Positions 46,677 through 55,669 of a stretch of DNA of 64,000 nucleotides are shown here, one piece after another. Origin of the DNA: Candidatus Mediterraneibacter faecavium (GTDB taxonomy: Bacteria > Bacillota > Clostridia > Lachnospirales > Lachnospiraceae). Below the pieces are notes generated by a model. It worked only from the letters and a program-made list of their open reading frames with translations. It made no database searches and was not told the DNA's origin. Numbering within the stretch: the first letter of the stretch is position 1; every line of letters starts with the position of its first letter. The DNA is taken from the NCBI GenBank assembly GCA_019119995.1, contig DWVY01000028.1, positions 1 to 64,000 of the forward strand, written 5' to 3'. Position numbers and translations under genes: made by a program.

Positions 46677-46753
46677 GACCGATCCTTTCAAAATATATAT
46701 TTTTCATGAATATTCTTCATGATCCGATCCGGTTTTCTCGTTCACCGGACTGT

Positions 46754-46782
46754 ATTATACACTATTTCATCAGGTTCGTCCA
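46754..46782 (-). promoter_or_regulatory. Candidate sigma-A promoter of the DUF896 unit, with leader hairpins
   Basis: TGGACG, 17-base spacer, TATAAT. The leader then folds TCCGGT/ACCGGA (about 46725-46746) and TCATGAA/TTCATGA (about 46704-46722) before the ribosome site. Confidence 0.55.
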
Positions 46783-46796
46783 GAATATCTGTTCCG

Positions 46797-47171
46797 TCAG
46801 CTCGAGTAGTTTTCCAGAAAACCATATAGTTCATCTTTGTCTGCAATATATTTTCCGGCCGCGATCTCCTGCTGGACTTCCTCCGGGAGATCTGAAAGAG
46901 GGATCTCTGTCATTTCATAGATCGTCTGTCTGTCACTGAGATATACCACTACAAATCCCTGCATCTCACAGAGATAATAGCCCTCTTCCCCGCTGGCGTC
47001 TTCAGCTGCCGCCTCCCCTTCGGCCGTGATGCTGCGTGTGTCCGTGATCTCATTATCAGGCGCGGCACTGCGCTCTGCGATACGTTCATAGGATATCTGA
47101 TATCCGGCTGTAAGAAGCGCTCCAAAGATCAGTATTACAGCAAAAAAGCCAACAATGTATTTTGTCTTCAT
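46797..47171 (-). CDS. BofC-like C-terminal domain protein
   Basis: 124 aa. N-terminal membrane anchor or signal (about 5-24), an acidic linker, and a C-terminal domain (YYLCEMQGFVVVYLSDRQTIYEMTEIPLSDLP...) like the C-terminal domain of BofC. In Bacillus BofC restrains SpoIVB; whether this protein does so is unproven. Start at 47171 with AAAGGA 9 bases upstream. Confidence 0.65.
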   Translation of the reverse strand: MKTKYIVGFFAVILIFGALLTAGYQISYERIAERSAAPDNEITDTRSITAEGEAAAEDASGEEGYYLCEMQGFVVVYLSDRQTIYEMTEIPLSDLPEEVQQEIAAGKYIADKDELYGFLENYSS

Positions 47172-47216
47172 GTTCCCACGTCCTTTTTTCATACAGTATT
47201 GGCTTTTTTGATCTTT

Positions 47217-48920
47217 TTATTCAGTTATATCATCCTCTTCTTCCATTTCAGGGATCAGATGTAATTTCCGGCTGTAGCGGAGCAATCTGCCTCCCATCGG
47301 AAGGGAAAGGATATCATCTTCCGAAAGTGTTCCCATTTTAAGTATCAGTACAATATAAACAGCGATAGCCACACAGATCGCGATCACGGTCGGGAACACA
47401 CGGCCGCCGATCAGCAGATCCAGTACAAACCAGATGATATATGTAACGACTCCCATCACCGCCGCCGCGATGAAAGGTTTCAGGAACATATGCCGGATAT
47501 TGATCTTATACCCGCATACTTTCCGGATCTTCAGCTGATTCAGGATACACATGATAAGTGCGAATACGATGTTGCTTCCAACCAGTGCATACACGTTCAT
47601 GCGGAAAGCCACAAGCATGACTACGAATGCGATCAGATGGATCACAAGTGCCACAGCAGCATTCTTAGCCGGGCTGGACATATAATTCAGTCCGTGCAGC
47701 ACAGAGTTTGTGATCGATGACCACCCGTATAATACGATAACAATAGCTCCCAGCATGAGAAGATTGGCGGGCGTCGCACTGGAGTCATTATATAAAAGCA
47801 CCATAAGAGGAGACGCCAGTACCGCAATGCCCACACAGCTCGGGATCGTGATGATCGTCGCGATCCGGAGCGTCTGATCGATCTGGTAGTGTACCCTCTT
47901 TCTCTGTCTGTTCATGACCGCCGCCGTAAGTGTCGGAACGATCGAAGCGCTGACTGCCGACGGGATGGACAGCGGAACATTGATCAGAGGATCATATTTT
48001 CCTGTATAGATTCCCTGCAGCGCCATATATTCCTGTTCGGAGAATCCCTGCCATGACATGATATGGTTAAACACCGTAAGGTCTATGATCTGGTTGATAT
48101 TGTAGATCGCTGTACTGAAGATCACAGGGACCGCGGTAAGGATGAGCGCTTTCAGGATATGGGAATATGCCTCTTTCTTCCTTGAACGGTCACGCTTCAG
48201 CTGTCTTTTGATACCGCCTCTGAAGAGCCAGAGCACGAATAAAAGGAACAGCAGTCCCGCCAATGCACCCGTCACAGTACCGAGTGTGCCCCCGGCAGCT
48301 CCATATGCGGGTCCCAGAAGTTCCTCGCCGGCCTCCCGGCCTGCGCGTGTCCCGATCCCGAACAGCACCCCTGCTCCGACGATACTCACTACGGCATTGA
48401 TGAGCTGTTCGATCACCTGAGAGACGGCGGTCGGCATCATTGTGCCAAGTCCCTGGAAATATCCCCGGAGCACTGCCATGACAGCCACGATAAACAGACC
48501 TGGTGCGAGCACTTTCAGCGCATAAACACTGAGCGGCGCTTTCATGACATGGTCCGAGATCGCCCCGGCGCCCAGGAAAATAGCCACTGCGATGATAAAT
48601 CCTACGATAACGGCAAAGACGAGCGAACACAGAAACGCGCGGAATGCATTTCTCTTCTGTCCGACAGAGACACGCATCGATACGATCTTTGATACAGCGG
48701 TCGGAAGACTGAGGGAGGAGATCATCAGGGCAAATGCATACACCTGATATGCATAGCCGTAAAAGCCGTTTCCTTCATCTCCCAGAAGATTTGTCAGCGG
48801 GATCCGATAGACGACGCCGATCACCTTTGTGATCACGGCTGCCGCCGCAAGGATCGAGCCCTGGACGATATAGTCCCCTCCTCCGGATTTTGTTTTCTTG
48901 TTCCTTGGTGTATCAGACAT
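47217..48920 (-). CDS. SpoVB-like polysaccharide/lipid flippase (MOP superfamily)
   Basis: 567 aa with about 14 membrane helices. The N-terminal GSILAAAAVITKVIGVVYRIPLTNLLGDEGNG is typical of SpoVB/YtgP proteins of the MurJ-like oligosaccharide flippase group. Bacillus SpoVB is needed for spore cortex; paralogues move lipid II or capsule precursors, so the precise substrate is open. AAGGAGG precedes the ATG. Next gene downstream is the BofC-like gene (24-base gap to its possible early start). Confidence 0.82.
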   Translation of the reverse strand: MSDTPRNKKTKSGGGDYIVQGSILAAAAVITKVIGVVYRIPLTNLLGDEGNGFYGYAYQVYAFALMISSLSLPTAVSKIVSMRVSVGQKRNAFRAFLCSLVFAVIVGFIIAVAIFLGAGAISDHVMKAPLSVYALKVLAPGLFIVAVMAVLRGYFQGLGTMMPTAVSQVIEQLINAVVSIVGAGVLFGIGTRAGREAGEELLGPAYGAAGGTLGTVTGALAGLLFLLFVLWLFRGGIKRQLKRDRSRKKEAYSHILKALILTAVPVIFSTAIYNINQIIDLTVFNHIMSWQGFSEQEYMALQGIYTGKYDPLINVPLSIPSAVSASIVPTLTAAVMNRQRKRVHYQIDQTLRIATIITIPSCVGIAVLASPLMVLLYNDSSATPANLLMLGAIVIVLYGWSSITNSVLHGLNYMSSPAKNAAVALVIHLIAFVVMLVAFRMNVYALVGSNIVFALIMCILNQLKIRKVCGYKINIRHMFLKPFIAAAVMGVVTYIIWFVLDLLIGGRVFPTVIAICVAIAVYIVLILKMGTLSEDDILSLPMGGRLLRYSRKLHLIPEMEEEDDITE

Positions 48921-48934
48921 GTACGTCCTCCTTG

Positions 48935-49432
48935 TTATCGCAGAATATTGATCTTCTCCAGGATCTCCCTCTGCTTCTGTTCCATCTCTTTTCTTTCGCC
49001 GTCTTCCATATGGTCATATCCGCACAGATGCAGCATGCTGTGGGCAATAAGGAACGCATATTCACGTTTAGGTGAATGTCCGTACTCTTCTGCCTGCGCC
49101 CTGACTTTATCCGCGGAGATGACGATATCTCCGAGCATCAGTTCGCCCGTCTCCGGATCAAATAACTCCGGCATCTCTTCATCGATCCCGGAAAAATCAC
49201 CGGGGTTCTCAAACTCCAGCATAGGGAACGACAATACATCGGTAGCCCGGTCGATCCCTCTGTGCTCCCGGTTCATTTCATGGATCTCATCATCATGCGT
49301 GATCAAAAGATTCACTTCCGCCTCATAAGGACAATCAATATATTCCAGTGCCGCATCCACTGTCATTTCCGCAATTTCTCTTATATCAAACGGGAAATCA
49401 ATATCCCCCTCTGTCTCTATATAAAGGCTCAT
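48935..49432 (-). CDS. ybeY: Endoribonuclease YbeY
   Basis: 165 aa. HSMLHLCGYDH is the zinc-binding HxxxHxxxxxH motif, preceded by the RxxATDVLSFP block. It acts in 16S rRNA 3'-end maturation and ribosome quality control. Start overlaps the phoH stop (ATGA); AGGAGG is 8 bases upstream. Confidence 0.96.
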   Translation of the reverse strand: MSLYIETEGDIDFPFDIREIAEMTVDAALEYIDCPYEAEVNLLITHDDEIHEMNREHRGIDRATDVLSFPMLEFENPGDFSGIDEEMPELFDPETGELMLGDIVISADKVRAQAEEYGHSPKREYAFLIAHSMLHLCGYDHMEDGERKEMEQKQREILEKINILR

Positions 49433-50427
49433 GACCGTTTCCTCCTGCCGGCTCCCCGTGACTTTGCAGTGCTTTTCTTCTCATATTCCTCGTAGGCTTT
49501 TACGATCTTCTGGACAAGCGGATGACGGACCACGTCTTTGCTCGTCAGTGTACAGATACTGATCCCTTCCAGATCTTTTACCACTTTGACTGCCACGTCA
49601 AGTCCGGATGTCGTGCCGGAGGGCAGGTCTTTCTGTGTTGCATCGCCCGTGATCACTACTTTTGAGCCGAAACCGATCCTGGTCAGGAACATCTTCATCT
49701 GCGCGGGAGTCGTGTTCTGCGCCTCATCCAATATGATAAATGCATTGTCAAGAGTACGTCCTCTCATATATGCGAGAGGCGCGACCTCGATCAGACCTTT
49801 CTCTGAATTTTTCACAAAACTGTCCGCTCCCATGATCTCGTACAGTGCGTCATAGAGAGGCCGCAGATAAGGGTCGATCTTACTCTGCAGATCGCCGGGC
49901 AGAAATCCAAGCTTCTCGCCCGCCTCGATCGCCGGGCGGGTCAGGATGATCCGGTTTACTTCATTCCGCTTAAACGCCGTGATCGCCATTGCCATCGCAA
50001 GATAAGTCTTGCCGGTTCCGGCCGGCCCCAGGCCGAATGTGATCATATCCTTCCGTATCGCGTCGACATATTTCTTCTGTCCCAGGGTCTTCGGTTTGAT
50101 CGGCTTGCCCTGAAGCGTATGACAGATCAGCTCACGGTCGATCTCGACGATTCCTTCCTCCTGGTCTTCGAACACAAGGGAGATCGCATAGTCTACATTC
50201 TGCTCTGTGATCGTATTTCCCCGCTTCGACAATTCCAGAAGCTGTGTCAGCACCCGCTGGGCTTTCTGCGCGGCATTCGTCTCGCCCACGATCTTTGTAG
50301 CCCCGTCGCGCGCGATCAGCGTGACATGGAATGTGCGCTCAAGTTTTTTTGCATATGTGTCAAACTGGCCGAACACATTCGCCTCATGTTCAGCCGGTAT
50401 GTCAATCATCAGTTCTGACAGACTCAT
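49429..50427 (-). CDS. phoH: PhoH family ATPase
   Basis: 332 aa. Walker A GPAGTGKTYLAMA, Walker B FIILDEAQNTTPAQMKMFLTRIG and a C-terminal helical part. PhoH-like proteins are probable RNA helicase/NTPases functionally tied to YbeY. The 26-base overlap with yqfD and the 4-base overlap with ybeY place it in one operon. AAAGGA lies 9 bases before ATG. Confidence 0.95.
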   Translation of the reverse strand: MSLSELMIDIPAEHEANVFGQFDTYAKKLERTFHVTLIARDGATKIVGETNAAQKAQRVLTQLLELSKRGNTITEQNVDYAISLVFEDQEEGIVEIDRELICHTLQGKPIKPKTLGQKKYVDAIRKDMITFGLGPAGTGKTYLAMAMAITAFKRNEVNRIILTRPAIEAGEKLGFLPGDLQSKIDPYLRPLYDALYEIMGADSFVKNSEKGLIEVAPLAYMRGRTLDNAFIILDEAQNTTPAQMKMFLTRIGFGSKVVITGDATQKDLPSGTTSGLDVAVKVVKDLEGISICTLTSKDVVRHPLVQKIVKAYEEYEKKSTAKSRGAGRRKRS

Positions 50428-51682
50428 CCGTTTCTTTCCTTTCGATCGTCAATATTTCCGTATCCGCCTCTTCCGTGATCCTTTCATTCAGATAGAGGAT
50501 GCCCGAAGCCTCGGCGGAATCGGCATACAGATGTATTTTAACACTATTTTCTCTGATTTGAACACCTTTTTCCTCCAAATCTTTACAAAACCGCTGAAAA
50601 TTCCCGCTCAGGATCTCCCTGAGCTCTTCTTCACTATATGTTTTTTCCTGAAATGTATAAGATCTTGCCTTTTTTATTCCCCAGGAAAGAGGCAGATAAA
50701 AGTTCTCGCCCGCTTTGAGCTGATGCTCAGTTGCAGAAAGTTCGCTGTTTTCATATTGATTGGAGACAGTCCCCGCCGATATCCGGAAATCTCCGATCCT
50801 GATATAAGGCTGATATCTGTTTCTGTCATCATAGACCTTTTGCTGATAAGTCCTGGAAATCCTGTCTCTATATCCGAGCTCTGTGTCGGCGAATATATCA
50901 GCGTCCGACTGCTGGTATTGATATCCTGTCACTTCTCCGCTGTCGTTTACCACGTCCACGCGGCCGAGCACAAGGATATCCCCTTTCTTCACTTCATCGC
51001 CCGCATGCACCTGCGGCACCCCGGAACGGGTCACAATACTCGTTATGACGCCGTCCGACGCAGCGATCAGATCTGTCGGGCTTTCCTTTCCCCCGGCAGA
51101 TGTTTTCTCATCCGCGCTTTTACCACCGGTCTCATTCAAAAGAGTGTCCTCATTCTCTTTGATCTGTATTTTCAGGAGGCTCCCGTCAATCGATGCGGAA
51201 ACCCAAACGATATCATTATATTCTCTCCGGATATTTTTTACAATACCCGGGCAGTCAACTTCACTTTTCAGCATAAGCGGGGCGACTCCCTCGCTTTTCA
51301 GATACCCGGCAAGCGTTTCATCCGGCCATTTTTCATTGCCCTCAAAATGGATATCCCATATGAACAGAGAGTATATCTTTAAAAGGATAATGCATATGAA
51401 CAACCCGAAAAAAAACAGCTTTCTCTTCCTGTAGCGGAAAAGAAAGAACGGGAAACCGCAGCGCCTGATCAGTATGACTTTTGAGTGCGTTTTTCTTGCC
51501 AGAGGCTTCAGTCTCCGGAAATCAGCGATACTGAGATACATTTCATATCCGTTTCCCGCAGGCGAGAGTCCCCAGATATAAATGTCATGATAGGAGCACA
51601 TATTGAGGAACCGCTCCGGAGAAAAGCCCTGGATCCTGATCTTCACATAGCCTTTGAGATAACGGATAAATGAACGGATCAT
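50402..51682 (-). CDS. yqfD: Sporulation protein YqfD
   Basis: 426 aa. Cytoplasmic N-terminal segment, one membrane helix (about 88-108), large extracytoplasmic part with VDCPGIVKNIRREYNDIVWVSA, followed by a lipoyl-like block (ASDGVITSIVTRSGVPQVHAGDEVKKG). Sigma-E-dependent in Bacillus and needed for efficient sporulation; function unclear. ATGA overlap with yqfC. Confidence 0.93.
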   Translation of the reverse strand: MIRSFIRYLKGYVKIRIQGFSPERFLNMCSYHDIYIWGLSPAGNGYEMYLSIADFRRLKPLARKTHSKVILIRRCGFPFFLFRYRKRKLFFFGLFICIILLKIYSLFIWDIHFEGNEKWPDETLAGYLKSEGVAPLMLKSEVDCPGIVKNIRREYNDIVWVSASIDGSLLKIQIKENEDTLLNETGGKSADEKTSAGGKESPTDLIAASDGVITSIVTRSGVPQVHAGDEVKKGDILVLGRVDVVNDSGEVTGYQYQQSDADIFADTELGYRDRISRTYQQKVYDDRNRYQPYIRIGDFRISAGTVSNQYENSELSATEHQLKAGENFYLPLSWGIKKARSYTFQEKTYSEEELREILSGNFQRFCKDLEEKGVQIRENSVKIHLYADSAEASGILYLNERITEEADTEILTIERKETDESVRTDD

Positions 51683-51966
51683 TCTTTGTTCCTCCCGTCA
51701 GCAAATTCGATACTCTCGATCTTCCCTGTGATCTTCATCTCGTCGTTTGTATAATACTCTACCTGCAGACATTTTCCTGCCAGACGGATCTGCCCGCCTT
51801 TTGTCTGCACTCTGACAAGACACTCCGTATATTCCGTTATCCCTCTGTAGTTTTCGATACAGACTTCAAAATTCCCCAATGCGGTAAGGACTGCCGCTTT
51901 CATGACTACATCTTTCGGCATACCAGCAGCTGACGCAAGCCGTTCTCCCAACTGTTCTTTTCCCAT
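51679..51966 (-). CDS. yqfC: Sporulation protein YqfC
   Basis: 95 aa from MGKEQLGERLAS. YabP/YqfC fold (VVMKAAVLTALGNFEVCIENYRGITEYTE). I choose 51966; the ATG at 51981 has only a 3-base gap to its best site. The ribosome site is weak in either case and lies in a hairpin arm. First gene of the yqfC-yqfD-phoH-ybeY operon. Confidence 0.9.
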   Translation of the reverse strand: MGKEQLGERLASAAGMPKDVVMKAAVLTALGNFEVCIENYRGITEYTECLVRVQTKGGQIRLAGKCLQVEYYTNDEMKITGKIESIEFADGRNKE

Positions 51967-51972
51967 TAAAAT

Positions 51973-52027
51973 GCCACACATACGCCTTTTATAACCAGTA
52001 TATGTGCGGCATATAATGTCCTATTCA
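51973..52027 (-). promoter_or_regulatory. Candidate sigma-E promoter and RBS-covering hairpin of yqfC
   Basis: TGAATAGG, 15-base spacer, CATATACT (-10 at 51997-52004) resembles sigma-E. Overlapping it, 51998-52010 and 51973-51985 can form a 13-bp stem (one mismatch, two wobbles) ending 6 bases before the ATG. The predicted start (near 51990) would leave the 5' arm untranscribed, so only read-through mRNA could fold. Confidence 0.4.
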
Positions 52028-52078
52028 TTTAACTTTTATGCGGATCGCTGATTCCGATCGCATCGCCGTATACGTTCT

Positions 52079-52378
52079 CTACTCATAATCCAGGCACGCA
52101 CGCTCTGTCACGTACGGTCTGACATACGTGTCCGCAACAGCCACATGAGCCGGATGTGCTGCGTAAACTGCGATATCCTCCGCTTTTTCCAATGTTGTCA
52201 CAAGCGCCACATCATGGGTGCTTGACGGGATCGGATCTTCCACGAATTCTACAGTAAGAAGCCCCGGCACCTTCCCCACCAGTGCACTCAGATTCTCATT
52301 CATCGCTTTTTTCAGTTCCGGTTTCTTTGCCTCTTCGATCTCCGGTTTAAATTTCCACATTACGATATGATGTACCAT
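52079..52378 (-). CDS. Dabb (dimeric alpha/beta barrel) stress-responsive protein
   Basis: 99 aa. MVHHIVMWKFKPEIEEAKK..., VEFVEDPIPSSTHDVALVTTLE and AHPAHVAVADTYVRPY match the Dabb family. Function unknown; dimeric barrels often bind small aromatic or fatty compounds. AAGGAGAAGG precedes the ATG at 52378; an upstream frame to 52459 runs through a direct repeat and is rejected. Confidence 0.88.
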   Translation of the reverse strand: MVHHIVMWKFKPEIEEAKKPELKKAMNENLSALVGKVPGLLTVEFVEDPIPSSTHDVALVTTLEKAEDIAVYAAHPAHVAVADTYVRPYVTERACLDYE

Positions 52379-52404
52379 TTTCCTTCTCCTTATTCTTTTG
52401 TTCC

Positions 52405-52460
52405 CATTATCCGGGAATCTTTTTTCTTTATCCCTTTTATCCGGGAATCCTTTTTTCATT
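52405..52460 (-). repeat. Direct repeat of about 21 bp at the end of the DUF89 gene
   Basis: Two near-identical copies (TTATCCGGGAATC plus a run of T, plus strand) at about 52408-52428 and 52438-52458, differing by one base. The second contains the DUF89 stop codon; the first lies 30 bases downstream. A recent local duplication of the gene end. Confidence 0.75.
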
Positions 52461-53312
52461 GATGAACATGCCCTCGAACCGCTCTGCGTTGAATTTCTTT
52501 ACAAACCAGTCGCACTTGCACAGGAACAGATAATAAATATTGAGCCCGCATCCGTGTATGGTCTCAAAATTTCCCTGGCCTTTCGAGAGGATCACATCTG
52601 CCGTTTCTATTTCATTGCGCGCTTCGTCACTGATATCGTCCAGATCCGTTCCCGCAATGCCGCTTCCGTTCCCGATCACTTTCACCACACGGTCAAGCCC
52701 TACATAACGGGCAGCTTCGAGGTCCGCGTCATTTACAACAGGTTCTCCCCGGACAACGGCAGTCACTTCCAGATCCGGATATCTCTCCTGTATGATCTTA
52801 AGCGCGATCTTGTCAAGGACGACTTCTCCGCAGTTATCCGTAAGACAGACAAGTTTTGAAGCATGTTCCATGTCTTTCAAAAACCGACTGTATTCGTTTT
52901 TCTCAAGTCCGGCCTGTTCCTGCTCTTCAAAGAGCTCCAGAAGCTTATCTTTCGAGATATCTTTTACTGCGGCATAGTCGATATAGTTTCCCGTCCGGGC
53001 GAAACAGAGCGCCGCTTCCAGCGGATCACTATGTTTCCGGATCTGCGTTTCCAGATCCTTCTCCATGGACAGAAGGAAGTCATTAAACTCTTTTTTCACC
53101 GCATCCATACTGTCCCGCCTGCCCCAGTATTTCTCATAGATCCTCGACAGAGGCTTCACAAGAGCCGGAGCCGACAGATCCGGATTACAGGATGAGAGAA
53201 AAGCCAGCACTTCCCTCATATATTTCATTTTTTTCTCTTCGTCGTCAAACTTCCGCACCTGCGACTCCTGCATCCGGATCAGACAGGTGAGACAGAACGA
53301 ATTAATCTTCAT
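52437..53312 (-). CDS. DUF89 / ARMT1-like damage-control phosphatase family protein
   Basis: 291 aa. LTDNCGEVVLDK and LSKGQGNFE carry the metal-binding D and N residues of DUF89 proteins; CLTCLIRMQ at the N-terminus is typical of the bacterial/archaeal branch. Members dephosphorylate damaged sugar phosphates or other metabolites; the substrate here is unknown. GGAG lies 7 bases before ATG. Confidence 0.85.
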   Translation of the reverse strand: MKINSFCLTCLIRMQESQVRKFDDEEKKMKYMREVLAFLSSCNPDLSAPALVKPLSRIYEKYWGRRDSMDAVKKEFNDFLLSMEKDLETQIRKHSDPLEAALCFARTGNYIDYAAVKDISKDKLLELFEEQEQAGLEKNEYSRFLKDMEHASKLVCLTDNCGEVVLDKIALKIIQERYPDLEVTAVVRGEPVVNDADLEAARYVGLDRVVKVIGNGSGIAGTDLDDISDEARNEIETADVILSKGQGNFETIHGCGLNIYYLFLCKCDWFVKKFNAERFEGMFINEKRIPG

Positions 53313-53361
53313 ATTCAGTCTCCTTCAGTTCTGAAAAAATAATGTCCGCACGATCAGCATT

Positions 53362-53868
53362 TTATATTTTCAGGACTTTCACGATCTCTGCAATATACAT
53401 CGTGTGATAGTCCTTGTCCGGATACCACTTTGTATCACATTCGCTGTCAATAAAGCATTCCGGAAGCATCTCCTGCGCGTAGAGCTTTCTGCACACAAAG
53501 ACCTCTTCCGCCTCTTCCACCGCGGTCGTCCCGTCGATCTTGACAGGATGCAGTCCAGCCTCCTGCCATTTATCCTCAACATTTCTTCCGGACACTGAAC
53601 CGCACACATTCAGCGCCTTGCGGTACTCTTCCGGCAGGAAAGAAAGGGTGAAGTACTCGTTTTTATCAACGAATTCCTTTGTGTATCTCTGAGGACGGAT
53701 ATATACGGTTGCCACCGGTTTTCCCCACATGATCCCGACGCCGCCCCAGCTGGCTGTCATCGTGTTGGACGACTCTTCGTCCCCTGCTGTCACCAGCATC
53801 CACTGTTTACTGATCTTATCGAACGGATTAAAATTCATTTCTGAAACTTGTATTTCTTTGAACTCCAT
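53362..53868 (-). CDS. Flavin reductase family protein
   Basis: 168 aa. Split-barrel flavin-binding fold: NTMTASWGGVGIMWGKPVATVYIRPQRYT is the FMN-binding part. The enzyme probably reduces flavin or binds FMN; partner unknown. GGAGG lies before the ATG. It follows the aldo/keto reductase gene after 13 bases and precedes the DUF89 gene. Confidence 0.85.
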   Translation of the reverse strand: MEFKEIQVSEMNFNPFDKISKQWMLVTAGDEESSNTMTASWGGVGIMWGKPVATVYIRPQRYTKEFVDKNEYFTLSFLPEEYRKALNVCGSVSGRNVEDKWQEAGLHPVKIDGTTAVEEAEEVFVCRKLYAQEMLPECFIDSECDTKWYPDKDYHTMYIAEIVKVLKI

Positions 53869-53881
53869 GTTTCATATCCTC

Positions 53882-54895
53882 CTAAATAAATGTTTTGTAA
53901 TCCTCATAGTTCTTCGCCAGAAGCTCCGGCGTATTCAGGCCGTAAGGACATTTCTCCATGCACTGGCCGCAGTGCAGGCATCCTTCGATCTTCTTCATCT
54001 TCTCCTGCCACTCTTCTGTCAGCCACGCTTCGCTGGGAGCCCTTCTTAGCATCAGGCTCATCCTCGCGCAGTTGTTGATCTCTATCCCCGCCGGGCAGGG
54101 CATGCAGTACCCGCAGCCCCGGCAGAAGTCTCCGGTCAGCTGCTCTTTATCCTTTTCGATCCTGGCCTGAAGCTCCCCGGTCAGCTCCGGCGGACATGCC
54201 TGATAAGAAAGGAATTCATCCAGTTCAGACTCTCTCTGGATGCCCCAGATCGGCGCCACATGGGAAAACTGCGGCTGGTTCATATAGGCGTAAGCGCAGG
54301 CCGAATCATTGATCAGCCCTCCCGCAAGGCCTTTCATTGCGATAAAGCCCATATTTTCCTTCCGGCACATCTCGACGATCTCAAGATCCTGTTCCGCCGC
54401 CAGATAAGAAAACGGGAACTGCATCGTCTCATACAGTCCGGATCCGATGGCTTCCTTTGCCACGGCGATCCTGTGGTTCGTGATGCCGATATGACGGATC
54501 TTGCCTTCTTCTTTTGCCTTAAGAGCTTCTTCATAGAGTCCGGTCCCGTCGCCCGGTCTCGGGCAGAACGCCGGATTATGGAACTGATAGATATCTATGT
54601 AATCCGTCTTCAGTTGTCTGAGGCTCTCCTCCAGATCTTTTCTCATATCACTTCCCGTCTGCGCCTGGGTTTTCGTGCTGATAACGATCTTGTCCCTTGT
54701 ATATTCAAAAGCGGCGCCCATCTTTTCCTCGCTGTCAGAATAAGCCCGTGCCGTATCAAAATAATTGATGCCGTTATAAAATGCTTTCTGCAGAAGATAC
54801 ACTGCCTCCTTCTTTGTCACTCTCTGGACCGGCAGCGCGCCGAAACCATTTTTATTGACCTCGATCCCGGTCTTTCCCAGTGTTACTCTGTCCAT
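53882..54895 (-). CDS. Aldo/keto reductase with 4Fe-4S ferredoxin domain
   Basis: 337 aa. N-terminal aldo/keto reductase barrel (GINYFDTARAYSDSEEKMG, catalytic D-Y-K-H set) and a C-terminal ferredoxin-like part with CRGCGYCMPCP and CLHCGQCMEKCPYG. Such fusions occur in anaerobes. I start at 54895, with GGAG 9 bases upstream; the frame further upstream lacks a site. Substrate unknown. Confidence 0.9.
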   Translation of the reverse strand: MDRVTLGKTGIEVNKNGFGALPVQRVTKKEAVYLLQKAFYNGINYFDTARAYSDSEEKMGAAFEYTRDKIVISTKTQAQTGSDMRKDLEESLRQLKTDYIDIYQFHNPAFCPRPGDGTGLYEEALKAKEEGKIRHIGITNHRIAVAKEAIGSGLYETMQFPFSYLAAEQDLEIVEMCRKENMGFIAMKGLAGGLINDSACAYAYMNQPQFSHVAPIWGIQRESELDEFLSYQACPPELTGELQARIEKDKEQLTGDFCRGCGYCMPCPAGIEINNCARMSLMLRRAPSEAWLTEEWQEKMKKIEGCLHCGQCMEKCPYGLNTPELLAKNYEDYKTFI

Positions 54896-54950
54896 GATCA
54901 TCTGCTCCTTCCCAATAATATCAAATCTTTCTGCATCTGACCTGCAGGCG

Positions 54951-55541
54951 CTATTCCCCGATCGCAGCCATCTCGTCCCTGATCTCTGCTTCGCAGGACT
55001 GCATAGCGCGAAGCGTCCTGTCAAAGAGGTCGTTTAATTCCCATCCCAGATACTCCGCGCCTGTGCGTATGATATCTCTAGAACATCCGGCAGCGAATCT
55101 CTTGTCTTTGAATTTCTTCTTCACACTGGACACTTCCATATCCGATACGCTTTTCGACGGGCGCATCAGAGCCGCCGCCCAGATGAGTCCTGTCAGTTCG
55201 TCCGTGGCAAAGAGCACCTTTTCCATCTCATGTTCAGGTTTCTCATCGCTGCATATCCCGTAGCCGTGGGAACATACGGAATGGATCATATCCTCGCCGA
55301 CTCCCGCTTCCCGCAGAAGTTCCGGCGCTTTCTGGCAGTGTTCTTCCGGATACAGTTCAAAATCAATGTCGTGCAAAAGCCCGGTAATTCCCCAATACTC
55401 CTCTTCATCATCGTACCCAAGCTCCCGGGCGAACCAGCGCATCGTCTTCTCAACTGTGATCCCGTGCTGGATATGGAACGGCTCTTTATTGTACTTTTTC
55501 AGCAGTTCGAGCGCTTCTTCCCTTGTCATCGTGCTTGTCAT
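54951..55541 (-). CDS. HD domain phosphohydrolase-like protein
   Basis: 196 aa. HD signature: H in FHIQHG, HD in GLLHDIDFELYPEEH and a later H/D set (SVCSHGYGICSDE). Probably a metal-dependent phosphohydrolase on an unknown nucleotide-like substrate. Start at 55541 with AAGGAAAG upstream; the longer frame begins in the leader hairpin. Confidence 0.8.
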   Translation of the reverse strand: MTSTMTREEALELLKKYNKEPFHIQHGITVEKTMRWFARELGYDDEEEYWGITGLLHDIDFELYPEEHCQKAPELLREAGVGEDMIHSVCSHGYGICSDEKPEHEMEKVLFATDELTGLIWAAALMRPSKSVSDMEVSSVKKKFKDKRFAAGCSRDIIRTGAEYLGWELNDLFDRTLRAMQSCEAEIRDEMAAIGE

Positions 55542-55564
55542 AATCTTTCCTTCTTTCCGCTGAA

Positions 55565-55653
55565 GCGCCCTTTTCCAAAAGAAGGAATCTTTTGAAAAAG
55601 AGCGCATTCTGTTTTTCTTATCCTATTATACACAGTAAGGATGGAAATTACAA
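55565..55653 (-). promoter_or_regulatory. Promoter and 17-bp leader hairpin of the HD gene
   Basis: TTGTAA, 17-base spacer, TATAAT at 55625-55653, then a 17-bp stem (arms 55565-55581 and 55589-55605, two U-G pairs, 7-base loop). No U-tract on the minus strand, but TTTTTC follows on the plus strand. Confidence 0.65.
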
Positions 55654-55669
55654 TAACGCTGCCGCTCAT

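Noticed and set aside
50207-51382. 391-codon open frame on the plus strand
   Set aside because: Antisense to phoH/yqfD, no ribosome site.
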